Below are positions 10,338 to 18,297 of a DNA stretch of 64,000 bases, piece after piece. Origin of the DNA: Hoylesella saccharolytica JCM 17484 (GTDB taxonomy: Bacteria; Bacteroidota; Bacteroidia; Bacteroidales; Bacteroidaceae); the NCBI RefSeq assembly GCF_000614205.1, contig NZ_BAKN01000009.1:1-64000 (forward strand). Reading direction: 5' to 3'. Numbering within the stretch: position 1 is the first letter of the stretch; each line of letters starts with the position of its first letter. The position numbers and the translations under genes are program-made. The notes beneath the pieces were generated by a model. That model ran no database searches. It saw only the letters and a program-made list of their open reading frames with translations, and was not told the DNA's origin.

Positions 10338-10712
10338 CCTCGCGAGAGTACCAACAAAATCGATCAACTTGTTCTTGGTTCGCCAAATCGCAAGGATTTA
10401 CCGGTTACATATCTTATTAAAAATCAACAAATTACGCATATAAACCAGATTTTTACTTATTATTCACCCCCTTGAAACGCTCTAAAACCGTGTTTTTACT
10501 CCATTAAAAGTATAGCTTTTAGCATGCAAAAGATGGTGTTTTATCCTTCAAAAGCTATGCTTTGGCACTTCAAAAGCTATGCTTTGGGAAAATCAATGTT
10601 GATTTTTGACCAAATAAACGAAAAAATTTCGCTAGATGAGAAAAGTGATTTGTAACGAAAAAAGAAAGCAGAAAGTGTTCTCAAACGTTAAAAAAGTTAC
10701 GATTTGAAAGTA
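10338..10712 (+). repeat. Dispersed repeat, family I, copy C
   Basis: The left module contains ACCTCGCGAGAGT and GGTTCGCCAAATCGCAAGGATTT. The central array has five AAAA-N7-TTTT-N7 units starting at 10484, 10506, 10528, 10550 and 10572. The right module reads TTTTTGACCAAATAAACG, TTTCGCTAGATGAGAAA, TTGTAACGAAAAAAG and a tail ACGTTAAAAAAGTTACGATT. It fills most of the gap between the susD terminator and the TonB gene promoter; no gene is seen here. Confidence 0.85.
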
Positions 10713-10818
10713 GGTAATCAGGATAAAACAGAGATAAATAGAAGCTGTGAAAAATGAAACTAGACAGATAAAAGCATGGATTAATATTGCCCGACAGAGT
10801 AAATATTATATCTTTTTT

Positions 10819-10826
10819 ATAACTTT
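10819..10826 (+). promoter_or_regulatory. -7 box upstream of the TonB-domain gene
   Basis: TAACTTTG, 59 bp before the ATG at 10885. Confidence 0.55.
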
Positions 10827-10884
10827 GTAACGACGTTGATACGTTTTGAAGAAGGTATTTATCAATCTTTACACTAATAAAACC

Positions 10885-11331
10885 ATGCAAAAGAAGTTAT
10901 TTTTAAGCATTATTGCAGCCGCATGGCTCATTGCCTGCAACATCACAACAGTGGCACGAGCACAAAAAACAAGCAAAACGGCCACAGTTAAGTGTGAAAA
11001 CAAAGTTGAGAACGATTCTATCTTTGAGGTCTGCGAAGAGCTGCCGCTATTTCCGGGAGGAAATATGGCACTGATGATGTATCTCAACGAGAACGTAAAG
11101 TATCCTGCCATGGCATCAGCACACAGAGAACAGGGCCGCGTAATTGTGGGCTTTGTGGTAAAAAAGAATGGCAGCCTAAGCAACATCAGAGTTGTTAGAA
11201 GCGTTTCACCTTTGCTTGATGCAGAGGCCTTACGTGTGATAAAAGCAATGCCTAACTGGACTCCGGGAAGACATGAAGGCAAACCTGTACGAGTAAAATA
11301 TAACGTTCCCATTCAGTTTAAATTACAATAA
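10885..11331 (+). CDS. TonB C-terminal domain protein
   Basis: A small exported protein (148 residues) with a signal sequence that could be lipidated (WLIAC, Cys about residue 17). The C-terminal 90 residues form a TonB domain: FPGGNMALMMYLNENVKYP, QGRVIVGFVVKKNGSLSNIRVVRSV, LDAEALRVIKAMPNWTPGRHEGKPVRVKY. Such stand-alone TonB domains in Bacteroidetes have no membrane anchor of the classical TonB type and may act as periplasmic partners of TonB-dependent receptors or other envelope complexes. The start at 10885 gives a clean signal peptide; an in-frame TTG at 10846 would add 13 residues but sits only about 13 bp from the expected transcription start. It is not flanked by exbB/exbD. Confidence 0.85.
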   Translation: MQKKLFLSIIAAAWLIACNITTVARAQKTSKTATVKCENKVENDSIFEVCEELPLFPGGNMALMMYLNENVKYPAMASAHREQGRVIVGFVVKKNGSLSNIRVVRSVSPLLDAEALRVIKAMPNWTPGRHEGKPVRVKYNVPIQFKLQ

Positions 11332-11507
11332 GCAAAGTAGGAAAGCACTGTACACTGCCTGTAAAGCGACGGTTTTTCGCCAACGAACACTTCTTTCAGA
11401 GCTTTCAGCAAATACATCGATAGCCTGAAGTAGCGATAACCAACAACATGAAGGATGGGTAAATGAAATTTTATCCAAAGCAATGGGGATAAAATTGCAA
11501 CGGTTAT

Positions 11508-11590
11508 AAAAATCCAAACCTGCTTCTGTAGGGTGCAATCAGAGCAAAAATGCTCCGCACCGATACAGATGCAGGTTCGGATTTTAGTAT
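11508..11590. repeat. Palindromic dispersed repeat, copy 2
   Basis: A near-perfect palindrome: the arms AAAATCC-A-AACCTGC-T-TCTGTA (11509-11530) and their complement ending at 11585 differ at only two of 22 positions; an inner GGTGC / GCACC and GAGC / GCTC stem has an AAAAA-type loop. T runs lie on both outer sides. It sits between convergent genes (TonB-domain protein and FKBP) and could act as a two-way terminator, but the same sequence at 4418-4504 lies in a different context. Confidence 0.85.
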
Positions 11591-11627
11591 TTTTCGGTTT
11601 AGCCGAATAAGCTTAACCGATGTGTTT

Positions 11628-12620
11628 TTACTTCTTTTTCGTTGTCTTTGAAGCTTTCTTTGCAGGCGCAGACTTCTTCGTTTGAACACCCGAGGCTTTC
11701 TTTTCATCAGCCAACGACCCACTTGCCTCACGCACAACGTCCTTTACTTCAACCAGTTCTACTTTGAAAATAAGTGTCGAGAAGGGTTTAATCTGTCCCG
11801 CTTGACGCGATCCATAAGCTAAATCTTGAGGAATATAGAGTTCCCATTCGCTACCTGTAGGCATCATGGTAAGCGCTTCTGTCCAACCCTTAATTACTGC
11901 ATCGGCACGGAACCAACTTGTTTGCGGATTACGTTTGTAGCTGCTATCAAACTCAGTTCCATCGATAAGTCTACCTGCATACTTAACTACCACCTCGTTC
12001 TGAACGGTCGGTATCCGACCCTTTCCTTGTTTGATAATCTTATATTGCAGTCCGCTGGGCAATGTTACGACACCTTCTTTCTTGGCATTCTCGGCCAACC
12101 AAGCCTCGTTTTCAGCTTTATAGGCAGAGTCTTTTTCAGCTTTGATGCGTTCGCCACTTTTATCAAAGAGTTGGAAAGCAGCAGAGTCTGTGTAAACGGA
12201 ATTATCTTTTAACAGTGCAGCCACAAAGCCTTTGTAAAAGAACTCGGCAGATATAGAGTCCTTACCACCTGCAAAAGTGGTTCTTACAGACGGTAAAATA
12301 CGCTTCGCCGCCATAGATGCGATCTGCATTCCGGCCATATAAGCCACGAACTTAGGGTCGTTTGTACGGCTTGTTCCCTCTTCAAAACCACGTGCAAAGT
12401 CAGCCATATAAGTAGTATCTACATTATATTGCTGCTGAATAAACGGTATCAAACCTTGTGTGGCAGCTTTTCCTGCAGCGTAACTGATAGAATCGGACGA
12501 GGTTTTAAGCACCGTTACAGACTGTACCGGCTGTACTTTTTCCTTCTTTTTGGCAGCTGATACTGTATTAAATGAAGCACTCGCCACAAGGACGAGTGCT
12601 GCTATGATAAGTCTTTTCAT
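11628..12620 (-). CDS. FKBP-type peptidyl-prolyl isomerase, exported
   Basis: Proline isomerase and putative chaperone of the cell envelope, 330 residues. After a signal peptide (MKRLIIAALVLVASASFNTVSA) come an N-terminal dimerisation-type domain (SYAAGKAATQGLIPFI, FARGFEEG) and an FKBP domain (LPSGLQYKIIKQGKG, VKYAGRLIDGTEFDSSYKR, VIKGWTEALTMMPTGSEWELYIPQDLAYG, IKPFSTLIFKVELVEV). A Lys/Ala-rich tail of about 40 residues follows, ending TTKKK; this is unusual and could bind acidic surfaces. The ATG at 12620 lies 16 bp past the stop of the upstream FKBP gene; a TTG four codons earlier is less likely. Last of three tandem FKBP genes. Confidence 0.93.
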   Translation of the reverse strand: MKRLIIAALVLVASASFNTVSAAKKKEKVQPVQSVTVLKTSSDSISYAAGKAATQGLIPFIQQQYNVDTTYMADFARGFEEGTSRTNDPKFVAYMAGMQIASMAAKRILPSVRTTFAGGKDSISAEFFYKGFVAALLKDNSVYTDSAAFQLFDKSGERIKAEKDSAYKAENEAWLAENAKKEGVVTLPSGLQYKIIKQGKGRIPTVQNEVVVKYAGRLIDGTEFDSSYKRNPQTSWFRADAVIKGWTEALTMMPTGSEWELYIPQDLAYGSRQAGQIKPFSTLIFKVELVEVKDVVREASGSLADEKKASGVQTKKSAPAKKASKTTKKK

Positions 12621-12636
12621 ATGTCTATGCAATGGC

Positions 12637-13509
12637 TTATTTCTCTATCGAAACCAGTTCTATTTTGAAAATCAAAGCTGAGAAAGGCTTGATTTGAGGT
12701 TGCTCTTGCGCACCATAGGCCATGTTTTGCGGGATATACACTTCCCAAACACTACCTACAGGCATATGAACAAGTGCTTCCGTCCAGCCTTTGATAACCT
12801 GATTGGCTCTCAATGTGGTAGGTTCACCGCGTTTGTATGAGCTATCAAACACCGTTCCGTCAATGGTTTTACCCTCGTAATGTACCTTTACCAAAGAGGT
12901 ATCTTTGGGCATTGCACCGGTACCTTCTTTGATAACCTTGTACTGAACACCGCTGGGCAGGGTTTTAACACCGGGTTTTGTCTTATTCTCTGCAAGGAAT
13001 TTTTCACCGGCTTTACGGTTCGAGCCGTATGTTTTTTCCATTGTTTGCTCCTTAACCTTTGCCATTTTCTCTTGTGCCAGCTGCTGAGCCTGATCCATTG
13101 TAAACAATCCTTTCTTACCAGTTGTTCCCTCAACGAAGCCTGCCATGAAGTTACGCATGGAGATAGTCTTGGTAGAATCATCGCCAAACACTTCGTGGTT
13201 GATACCTTTAATCATTTGGTTGGAGATTTGTTGACCAATCTGAATACCTGCATAATAGGCTGCTTTCTTCTTGTCATCACCTGCATTGGCACCGTCATTA
13301 AGACCTTTAATAAACTCGTCCATATAGGTTGTGTCTACCCCCATACGTCCTACCATAAACTCTTTCAAGCCTTGTGTCTGACTGATACCTAATGCATAAC
13401 TCATTGTATCAATGTCGCTCTTTAAGTCAGCCTTAGGAGTTGAATTGCCGCACGATGTGAATGTAGCGGCCGCAATAGCCATTACGGCTAAAATACTGAT
13501 TTTCTTCAT
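12637..13509 (-). CDS. FKBP-type peptidyl-prolyl isomerase, lipoprotein
   Basis: A 290-residue FKBP with a lipoprotein signal (FTSC, Cys at residue 20, then GNSTPKADLKSD). Architecture matches its neighbour: an N-terminal domain (YALGISQTQGLKEFM, FIKGLNDGA) and a C-terminal FKBP domain (LPSGVQYKVIKEGTG, VKVHYEGKTIDGTVFDSSYKRG, VIKGWTEALVHMPVGSVWEVYIPQNMAYG, IKPFSALIFKIELVSIE). The lipobox suggests it is anchored in a membrane facing the periplasm. Second gene of the three-FKBP operon, 39 bp downstream of the first. Confidence 0.94.
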   Translation of the reverse strand: MKKISILAVMAIAAATFTSCGNSTPKADLKSDIDTMSYALGISQTQGLKEFMVGRMGVDTTYMDEFIKGLNDGANAGDDKKKAAYYAGIQIGQQISNQMIKGINHEVFGDDSTKTISMRNFMAGFVEGTTGKKGLFTMDQAQQLAQEKMAKVKEQTMEKTYGSNRKAGEKFLAENKTKPGVKTLPSGVQYKVIKEGTGAMPKDTSLVKVHYEGKTIDGTVFDSSYKRGEPTTLRANQVIKGWTEALVHMPVGSVWEVYIPQNMAYGAQEQPQIKPFSALIFKIELVSIEK

Positions 13510-13548
13510 TACTTTATATTTATAGATTATAATTGTTCTTTATATGTA

Positions 13549-14154
13549 TCATACCACCTCTATCAATTCTACATCGAACACCAATGTAGCAAACGGAGGA
13601 ATTGACGAACCTGCTCCACGCTCACCATATCCCAGTTGATAGGGGATGAAAAAGCGATATTTGGCACCTTCCTGCATCAGTTGCAGTCCTTCTGTCCAGC
13701 CTGCAATGACACCATTAAGCGGGAAAGTGGCCGGTTCGCCACGCTGAACAGAACTGTCAAACATCGTTCCATCCACCAGCATACCTTCGTAATGACACTT
13801 CACTTGGTCGGTTGCTTTCGGCTTCTTACCGTTTCCCTCGCGCAGAACTTTATATTGCAGACCGCTGGGTAGTGTTACCACGCCCTCTTTTTGAGCGTTT
13901 TCTGCCAGATATTTCTCGCCGTCTACCTTAGCGGTTTTTCCTTTTTCGGCAGCTGCCGCACGTTGTTTCTCTTCTTGTTTTTGGAAAAAATCCTGTACAA
14001 TTTGCTGTGCTTCGGTGTCGTTAACTTTTAATTCAGCCCCGCCGATAACATCTTTGATGGCTTGTGAAAAATCATCGATACTCAGTTCGTTTGCGCCCAT
14101 TTGCAAGAGCTGGCGACCGATACCGAGTCCCAAAGCATAACTTATTTTATCCAT
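13549..14154 (-). CDS. FKBP-type peptidyl-prolyl isomerase, cytosolic (FklB-like)
   Basis: A 201-residue FKBP without signal peptide, beginning MDKISYALGLGIGRQL, so likely cytoplasmic. The N-terminal dimerisation domain is followed by a charged Glu/Lys/Ala helix (KQEEKQRAAAAEKGK) and an FKBP domain (LPSGLQYKVLREGNG, VKCHYEGMLVDGTMFDSSVQRG, VIAGWTEGLQLMQEGAKYRFFIPYQLGYGERG). First gene of a tandem set whose later members carry a lipoprotein signal and a standard signal peptide, so one operon supplies related isomerases to different compartments (inference). Confidence 0.94.
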   Translation of the reverse strand: MDKISYALGLGIGRQLLQMGANELSIDDFSQAIKDVIGGAELKVNDTEAQQIVQDFFQKQEEKQRAAAAEKGKTAKVDGEKYLAENAQKEGVVTLPSGLQYKVLREGNGKKPKATDQVKCHYEGMLVDGTMFDSSVQRGEPATFPLNGVIAGWTEGLQLMQEGAKYRFFIPYQLGYGERGAGSSIPPFATLVFDVELIEVV

Positions 14155-14197
14155 AAAGTTTTGATTGTATTATTTTTTCAATATTGATTTAATGCCA

Positions 14198-14205
14198 CAA
14201 AGTTA
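14198..14205 (-). promoter_or_regulatory. -7 box for the FKBP operon
   Basis: TAACTTTG on the minus strand, 44 bp upstream of the first FKBP start. Confidence 0.6.
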
Positions 14206-14387
14206 CGATTAATTATCTTATCTACAGACCTTTATTTGCGAAAAAATCACTAAATTTGGAGATGTTCTTGCGGGTTTTGAGAACTGACAGATAATTATTT
14301 GGGCGTTTCGTCCTATCAAAACTGTATTTTTTACGACTTGAATAAGAGAACGCAAACGTCCTGTTTATTATATAATATAAAAGGTGT

Positions 14388-15115
14388 ATGAACGCAAAAA
14401 GCAAGCATTTGGTTTTTCTTACAGGTGCCGGTATGTCGGTAGAAAGTGGATTTAAAACTTTCAGAGGTGCCGACGGACTGTGGGAAAACTATCCTGTTGA
14501 GCAGGTAGCCACGCACGAAGCTGGGAAGCCAACCCCACCTTGGTTACCGAATTTTATAATATGCTGCGCCAAAAGCTGTTTGATGCGCAGCCTAACGAAG
14601 GACATCGGCTCATTGCACAGCTTGAAGAAAGGTTTCGGGTTACAGTGATTACACAGAACGTTGATAACCTTCACGAGTGTGCCGGTTCATCAGAAGTGGT
14701 GCATTTGCACGGCGAACTATCGAAGGTTTGCTCCTCGCGCGACCCTTACAACCCGCATTTCATTCGCCAACTTACTGCTACAGATGCGGTGATAACACCC
14801 GGAACAAAGGCTGAAGATGGGTCTTTACTACGACCGTTTATCGTATTTTTCGGCGAAGCTGTACCGATGATGGATGCTGCCATGGCATTAACCGCGCAGG
14901 CAGATCTCTTTGTTGTCATTGGCACTTCACTCAATGTGTACCCTGCTGCAGGCTTAATCAACTTTGTTCCACGCGGTGTTCCCATTATCATTATCGACCC
15001 CGAGCCCATCTCTACCACAGTCAACGGAGGCGTAACACAAATACAAAAGGGGGCATCTGAGGGTATGAAAGAGCTTGTAGAAGCACTGCTTCCCCACCTA
15101 TTCCACAACAATTAA
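14388..15115 (+). CDS. cobB: Sir2-family NAD-dependent deacylase, frameshifted
   Basis: Sirtuin that removes acyl groups from protein lysines using NAD+. Motifs: GAGMSVESGFKTFRG (NAD loop), DGLWENYPVEQVATHE, then after the break TQNVDNLHE, HLHGELSKVCSSRD, RPFIVFFGEAVP, GTSLNVYPAAGL. The frame breaks near 14520: frame one continues into AGKPTPPW, the true continuation reads WEANPTLVTEF. Inserting one G (GAA-GC-TGG to GAA-GGC-TGG) gives the family-typical THEGWEANP and a protein of about 242 residues, normal for this family. Three downstream CobB-type motifs intact suggest the gene is functional and the break is an error, but a real mutation is not excluded. Confidence 0.88.
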
Positions 15116-15139
15116 TATCCGTTTTCCGTCTTTATTGCT

Positions 15140-15147
15140 TATCTTTG
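15140..15147 (+). promoter_or_regulatory. -7 box upstream of the FMN-binding/4Fe-4S gene
   Basis: TATCTTTG, 36 bp before the ATG at 15176. Confidence 0.6.
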
Positions 15148-15175
15148 CAGCCTGTTTTATTTTAATTTTAGAATA

Positions 15176-16258
15176 ATGCATAAGGCCTTGCTTCATCAGT
15201 TATTCTCTTTTCTGCTTTGTTTGCTTGTTCTTGTTGCGGTTGCCATCAACACCAACAAGAAGATTTTGGGACATCGGCTGACTGTAAAAAACGATTCGGC
15301 TGCCACCGAACAAGTTGACACTATGCAACTTTTAAGCGATAGAACACACATTATCAACACCACACCGCTAACCAAAAACGTGCAAGGATATGCCGGACCG
15401 GTGCCACTTCGCATCTATATTAAAGAAGGAAAGATACAAAAGGTAGAAGCGTTGAACAACTCGGAAACACCCGATTTCTTTGAGATGGCCTCGACATTGC
15501 TTACCTGCTGGAACGGAAAAACACTCGACGAGGCACTTCATACACAAGTAGATGCCGTCAGCGGAGCCACTTTCTCTTCCAAAGCCATCATTATTAATAT
15601 GCAGCGAGGACTGCAATACGCTCGCCAAAATGTACAAGAAAAGAGTATTTGGCAGCAAGTAGACCTTTCGCCAGGCTCGATTGCAGCCCTTATTGTAGTG
15701 CTGATGGGGGCATTAATTCCGCTGTTTGTGCGCAATAAACATTATCTTACGGTACAACTTATCTTGAATGTTGTGGTACTGGGATTGTGGAGCGGTACAT
15801 TTATTTCGTTTTCATTAATCGTCAATTACCTCTCCAACGGCACCCATTTACTGTCGAGCATAGTGCCGTTGATAATGCTTGTTACAGCTTTTATCTATCC
15901 TTTTTTCGGCAAAAAGAATTATTATTGCACCCATATTTGCCCTTGCGGTTCTCTGCAAGACCTTGCCGGAAGAGCCACCCATCATAAATGGAAGATGAGC
16001 AAACAAATGGTAAGAGCACTTACCCGCTTGCGAAAAATACTTTTTGCCCTACTGATATTGCTGCTCTTAACAGGTGTTTGGGCCTCTTGGATGAATTACG
16101 AAATCTTCATTGCCTTTATCTTTCGCTCCGCCTCGTGGGTAGTTTTGGCGCTTGCCGCCGTATTTATGGTACTTTCCATTTGGGTTCCGCGCCCCTATTG
16201 TCGCTTTGTATGCCCCACAGGGTCATTAATCAAGGTGGCTCAAAACTCAAAAGATTAA
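15176..16258 (+). CDS. FMN-binding, 4Fe-4S membrane protein (NosR/NapH-like)
   Basis: An integral-membrane electron-transfer protein of 360 residues. An N-terminal membrane segment (residues 8-25) precedes an extracytoplasmic FMN-binding domain with the flavinylation-type motif DAVSGATFSS (about residues 127-136), in which FMN would be attached to a Thr. Several transmembrane helices follow (about 165-230 and 285-345). Two cysteine motifs, CTHICPCGSLQ and CRFVCPTGSL, resemble the polyferredoxin-type clusters of NapH/NosR/RnfB-linked proteins, though each is shorter than a full CxxCxxCxxxC set. It could move electrons across the inner membrane; partners are not visible here. Next to it, convergently, lies a radical SAM enzyme. 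Confidence 0.82.
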   Translation: MHKALLHQLFSFLLCLLVLVAVAINTNKKILGHRLTVKNDSAATEQVDTMQLLSDRTHIINTTPLTKNVQGYAGPVPLRIYIKEGKIQKVEALNNSETPDFFEMASTLLTCWNGKTLDEALHTQVDAVSGATFSSKAIIINMQRGLQYARQNVQEKSIWQQVDLSPGSIAALIVVLMGALIPLFVRNKHYLTVQLILNVVVLGLWSGTFISFSLIVNYLSNGTHLLSSIVPLIMLVTAFIYPFFGKKNYYCTHICPCGSLQDLAGRATHHKWKMSKQMVRALTRLRKILFALLILLLLTGVWASWMNYEIFIAFIFRSASWVVLALAAVFMVLSIWVPRPYCRFVCPTGSLIKVAQNSKD

Positions 16259-16264
16259 GCCCCT

Positions 16265-17494
16265 TTACAAGGGTAATATCCCATTTTGGATGGCTTCCAT
16301 CACATTCGCAGGCGATCGTTGGTTCAAATATTCGTTTTTCATAAAGTTCATATAAGGGGCTACATGCTCATAAAAACGATAATAACCCACACACAGATAA
16401 TTTAATCCCGGTTGCCCATAGCAGTCTTTTACAAACCGGTTTTTAGGACATTCGCCATGACAAGCAAACTCGAATGCACACTCTTTGCACTGCTGCGGTA
16501 GCGCCTGATGTTTTAACCTGCTGAACGCACGTTGCTCTTCGCCATATAACATTTCTATTAATGTCTGCCTATTGATATTGCCCAACTTGTATTCAGGAAA
16601 AACAAAATGGTCGCAAGAGTACACATCTCCGTTAAACTCCATTACGCCGGCGTGCCCGCACTCTTTGGCAAAGATACAGCAACCAGGCTGTACACCCACC
16701 CAATTGGCCAATGTACAATCGAATATTTCCACATATATCCTACCCACATCGTTGCGCACCCACTCATCAAAAACCTCGCAAAGGAACTGTCCCCATTGCT
16801 CGGGCGATACAGAGAAAGGCGCCATCGCACAGCTCTCGCCATCGTTTAGATGCGCCAGTCTGCGTCCGTCGGGATGGTCAATAAGTCGTTCTACAATCGG
16901 CGAAAACTGTAAATAGGTACAGCCATGTTCTTTAAAAAAATGATAAAAATCGAGCGGTTTATCGGCATTCAGGTTATTTACAACCGCCATTGCATTCCAT
17001 TCCACCCCATGTTTTTTCAGCAAGCGAATACCGTTCATCACCTTTTGCCACGACCCATCACCGCTTGGCGTACGCCGGTAAGCATCGTGAAATCCTTGTA
17101 AACCATCTATCGAAATGCCTACCAGCCAATTGTTTTCCTTGAAAAATTCGCACCATTCATCCGTCAACAGTGTTCCGTTGGTCTGTATGGCATTTGCGAT
17201 TTGCCGTCCACCGGCATATTTTCGTTGTAGCTCCACCGCCTTCTTGTAAAACGAAAGCGGTCGTATCATCGTCTCTCCGCCATGCCAAGTGAAGAGCACT
17301 TCGTTCATTGTCTGCGCCTCGATATATTCTTGTGTAAACCGTTCCAGCAGTGTATCCGACATGACGTGTCGGGGTACATCATCGTACAGTTTCGATTTTT
17401 CCAAATAATAGCAATATTGACAAGCCAAATTACAATGTGCGCCGGCGGGCTTCAACATTACATACAGGGGCTTGGAAAAAGGAGAAATCAACAT
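16265..17494 (-). CDS. Anaerobic sulfatase-maturating-type radical SAM enzyme
   Basis: Radical SAM enzyme that in characterised homologs (anSME) oxidises an active-site Cys or Ser of sulfatases to formylglycine. The radical SAM motif CNLACQYC is at residues 21-28, followed by FTWHGGET, AIQTNGTLL and SIDGLQGFHD. The C-terminal SPASM-type cysteines are present (CCIFAKECGHAGV, VYSCDHFVFPEY, CKECAFEFACHGECPKNRF). The length, 409 residues, fits anSME. No sulfatase gene lies in the window, so substrates must be encoded elsewhere, or this is a maturase for another target. A monocistronic gene; convergent with the FMN-binding protein 7 bp away. Confidence 0.88.
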   Translation of the reverse strand: MLISPFSKPLYVMLKPAGAHCNLACQYCYYLEKSKLYDDVPRHVMSDTLLERFTQEYIEAQTMNEVLFTWHGGETMIRPLSFYKKAVELQRKYAGGRQIANAIQTNGTLLTDEWCEFFKENNWLVGISIDGLQGFHDAYRRTPSGDGSWQKVMNGIRLLKKHGVEWNAMAVVNNLNADKPLDFYHFFKEHGCTYLQFSPIVERLIDHPDGRRLAHLNDGESCAMAPFSVSPEQWGQFLCEVFDEWVRNDVGRIYVEIFDCTLANWVGVQPGCCIFAKECGHAGVMEFNGDVYSCDHFVFPEYKLGNINRQTLIEMLYGEEQRAFSRLKHQALPQQCKECAFEFACHGECPKNRFVKDCYGQPGLNYLCVGYYRFYEHVAPYMNFMKNEYLNQRSPANVMEAIQNGILPL

Positions 17495-17787
17495 ATCATC
17501 AGCTTATAAATGGCGAGTTATTTATTGTTACTTTGCAAAATAGTTATCGGTACAAAACAGTAAGACTGTGAAAACAGACTGTACAAGAGCCTCATCCTCA
17601 ACTCATTATATCCTTATACCCACATGTGTATTCTTATTTTGCTGTATGCAAAAATAGTAAAAACAGGGTGGAAAAAGAACGATTAAAGATGAAAAGTGAA
17701 AAAGATGAAAGGGCATTCATCGCTCAAAACCTACCCTATCTTACTTACAATTTGTTACTTTTCGCATTGTCAAGAAATCAGAAACAA

Positions 17788-18163
17788 CCTCGCGAGAGTG
17801 GCAACCCAATCATTCAATAGGTTCTTGGGTCGTAAAAACGCAAGAATTTCATCGTTTAGTATCTTTCTGATAATTAACAAATTACGTATTACCGAATAGC
17901 TTTTATCTTCTTTTTACCCTTCTAAAACACCCTAAAACCATATTTTTCGGATGGCAAAAGCATAGGTTTTTCTTGTCAAAAGATGATGTTTTGCGCTCTA
18001 AAAGCTATGCTTTTGCAATTCAAAACCTATGCTTTGGGAAAATCAAAGCTGCTTTTTGACCAAATAAACGAAAAATTTTCGCTGGATTGAGAAAGTAATT
18101 TGTAACGAAAAAAGAAAATTGGAAATGTTCTTAAACGTTAAAAAAGTAACAATTTGAAAGTAA
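17788..18163 (+). repeat. Dispersed repeat, family I, copy D
   Basis: Same order of modules as the copy at 10338. Left: CCTCGCGAGAGTGG and GGGTCGTAAAAACGCAAGAATTT. Centre: AAAA-N7-TTTT-N7 units starting at 17934, 17956, 17978, 18000 and 18022, exactly 22 bp apart. Right: TTTTTGACCAAATAAACG, TTTTCGCTGGATTGAGAAA, TTGTAACGAAAAAAG and the AACGTTAAAAAAGTAAC tail. The gap 17495-17787 upstream holds a short GATGAAAAGTGAAAA minisatellite and nothing gene-like. Confidence 0.85.
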
Positions 18164-18258
18164 AGGGGGCAAATGATGACACGTGTAAGTAGGGAATAGC
18201 CAACCTACAAAGAAGCCCTAAAATAACGTCAGCATACTGATAATAGCAAAAAAATGGA

Positions 18259-18266
18259 TAACTTTG
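18259..18266 (+). promoter_or_regulatory. -7 box upstream of licD
   Basis: TAACTTTG followed by CC, 39 bp before the ATG; about 95 bp downstream of the family I repeat tail. Confidence 0.55.
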
Positions 18267-18297
18267 CCGCCGATAAACAATCCATTCAATACGCCTT

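Noticed and set aside
10484-10593. CRISPR array
   Set aside because: Unit length 22 bp without unique spacers, the units differ in order-specific ways and recur identically at distant sites, and no cas gene is present.
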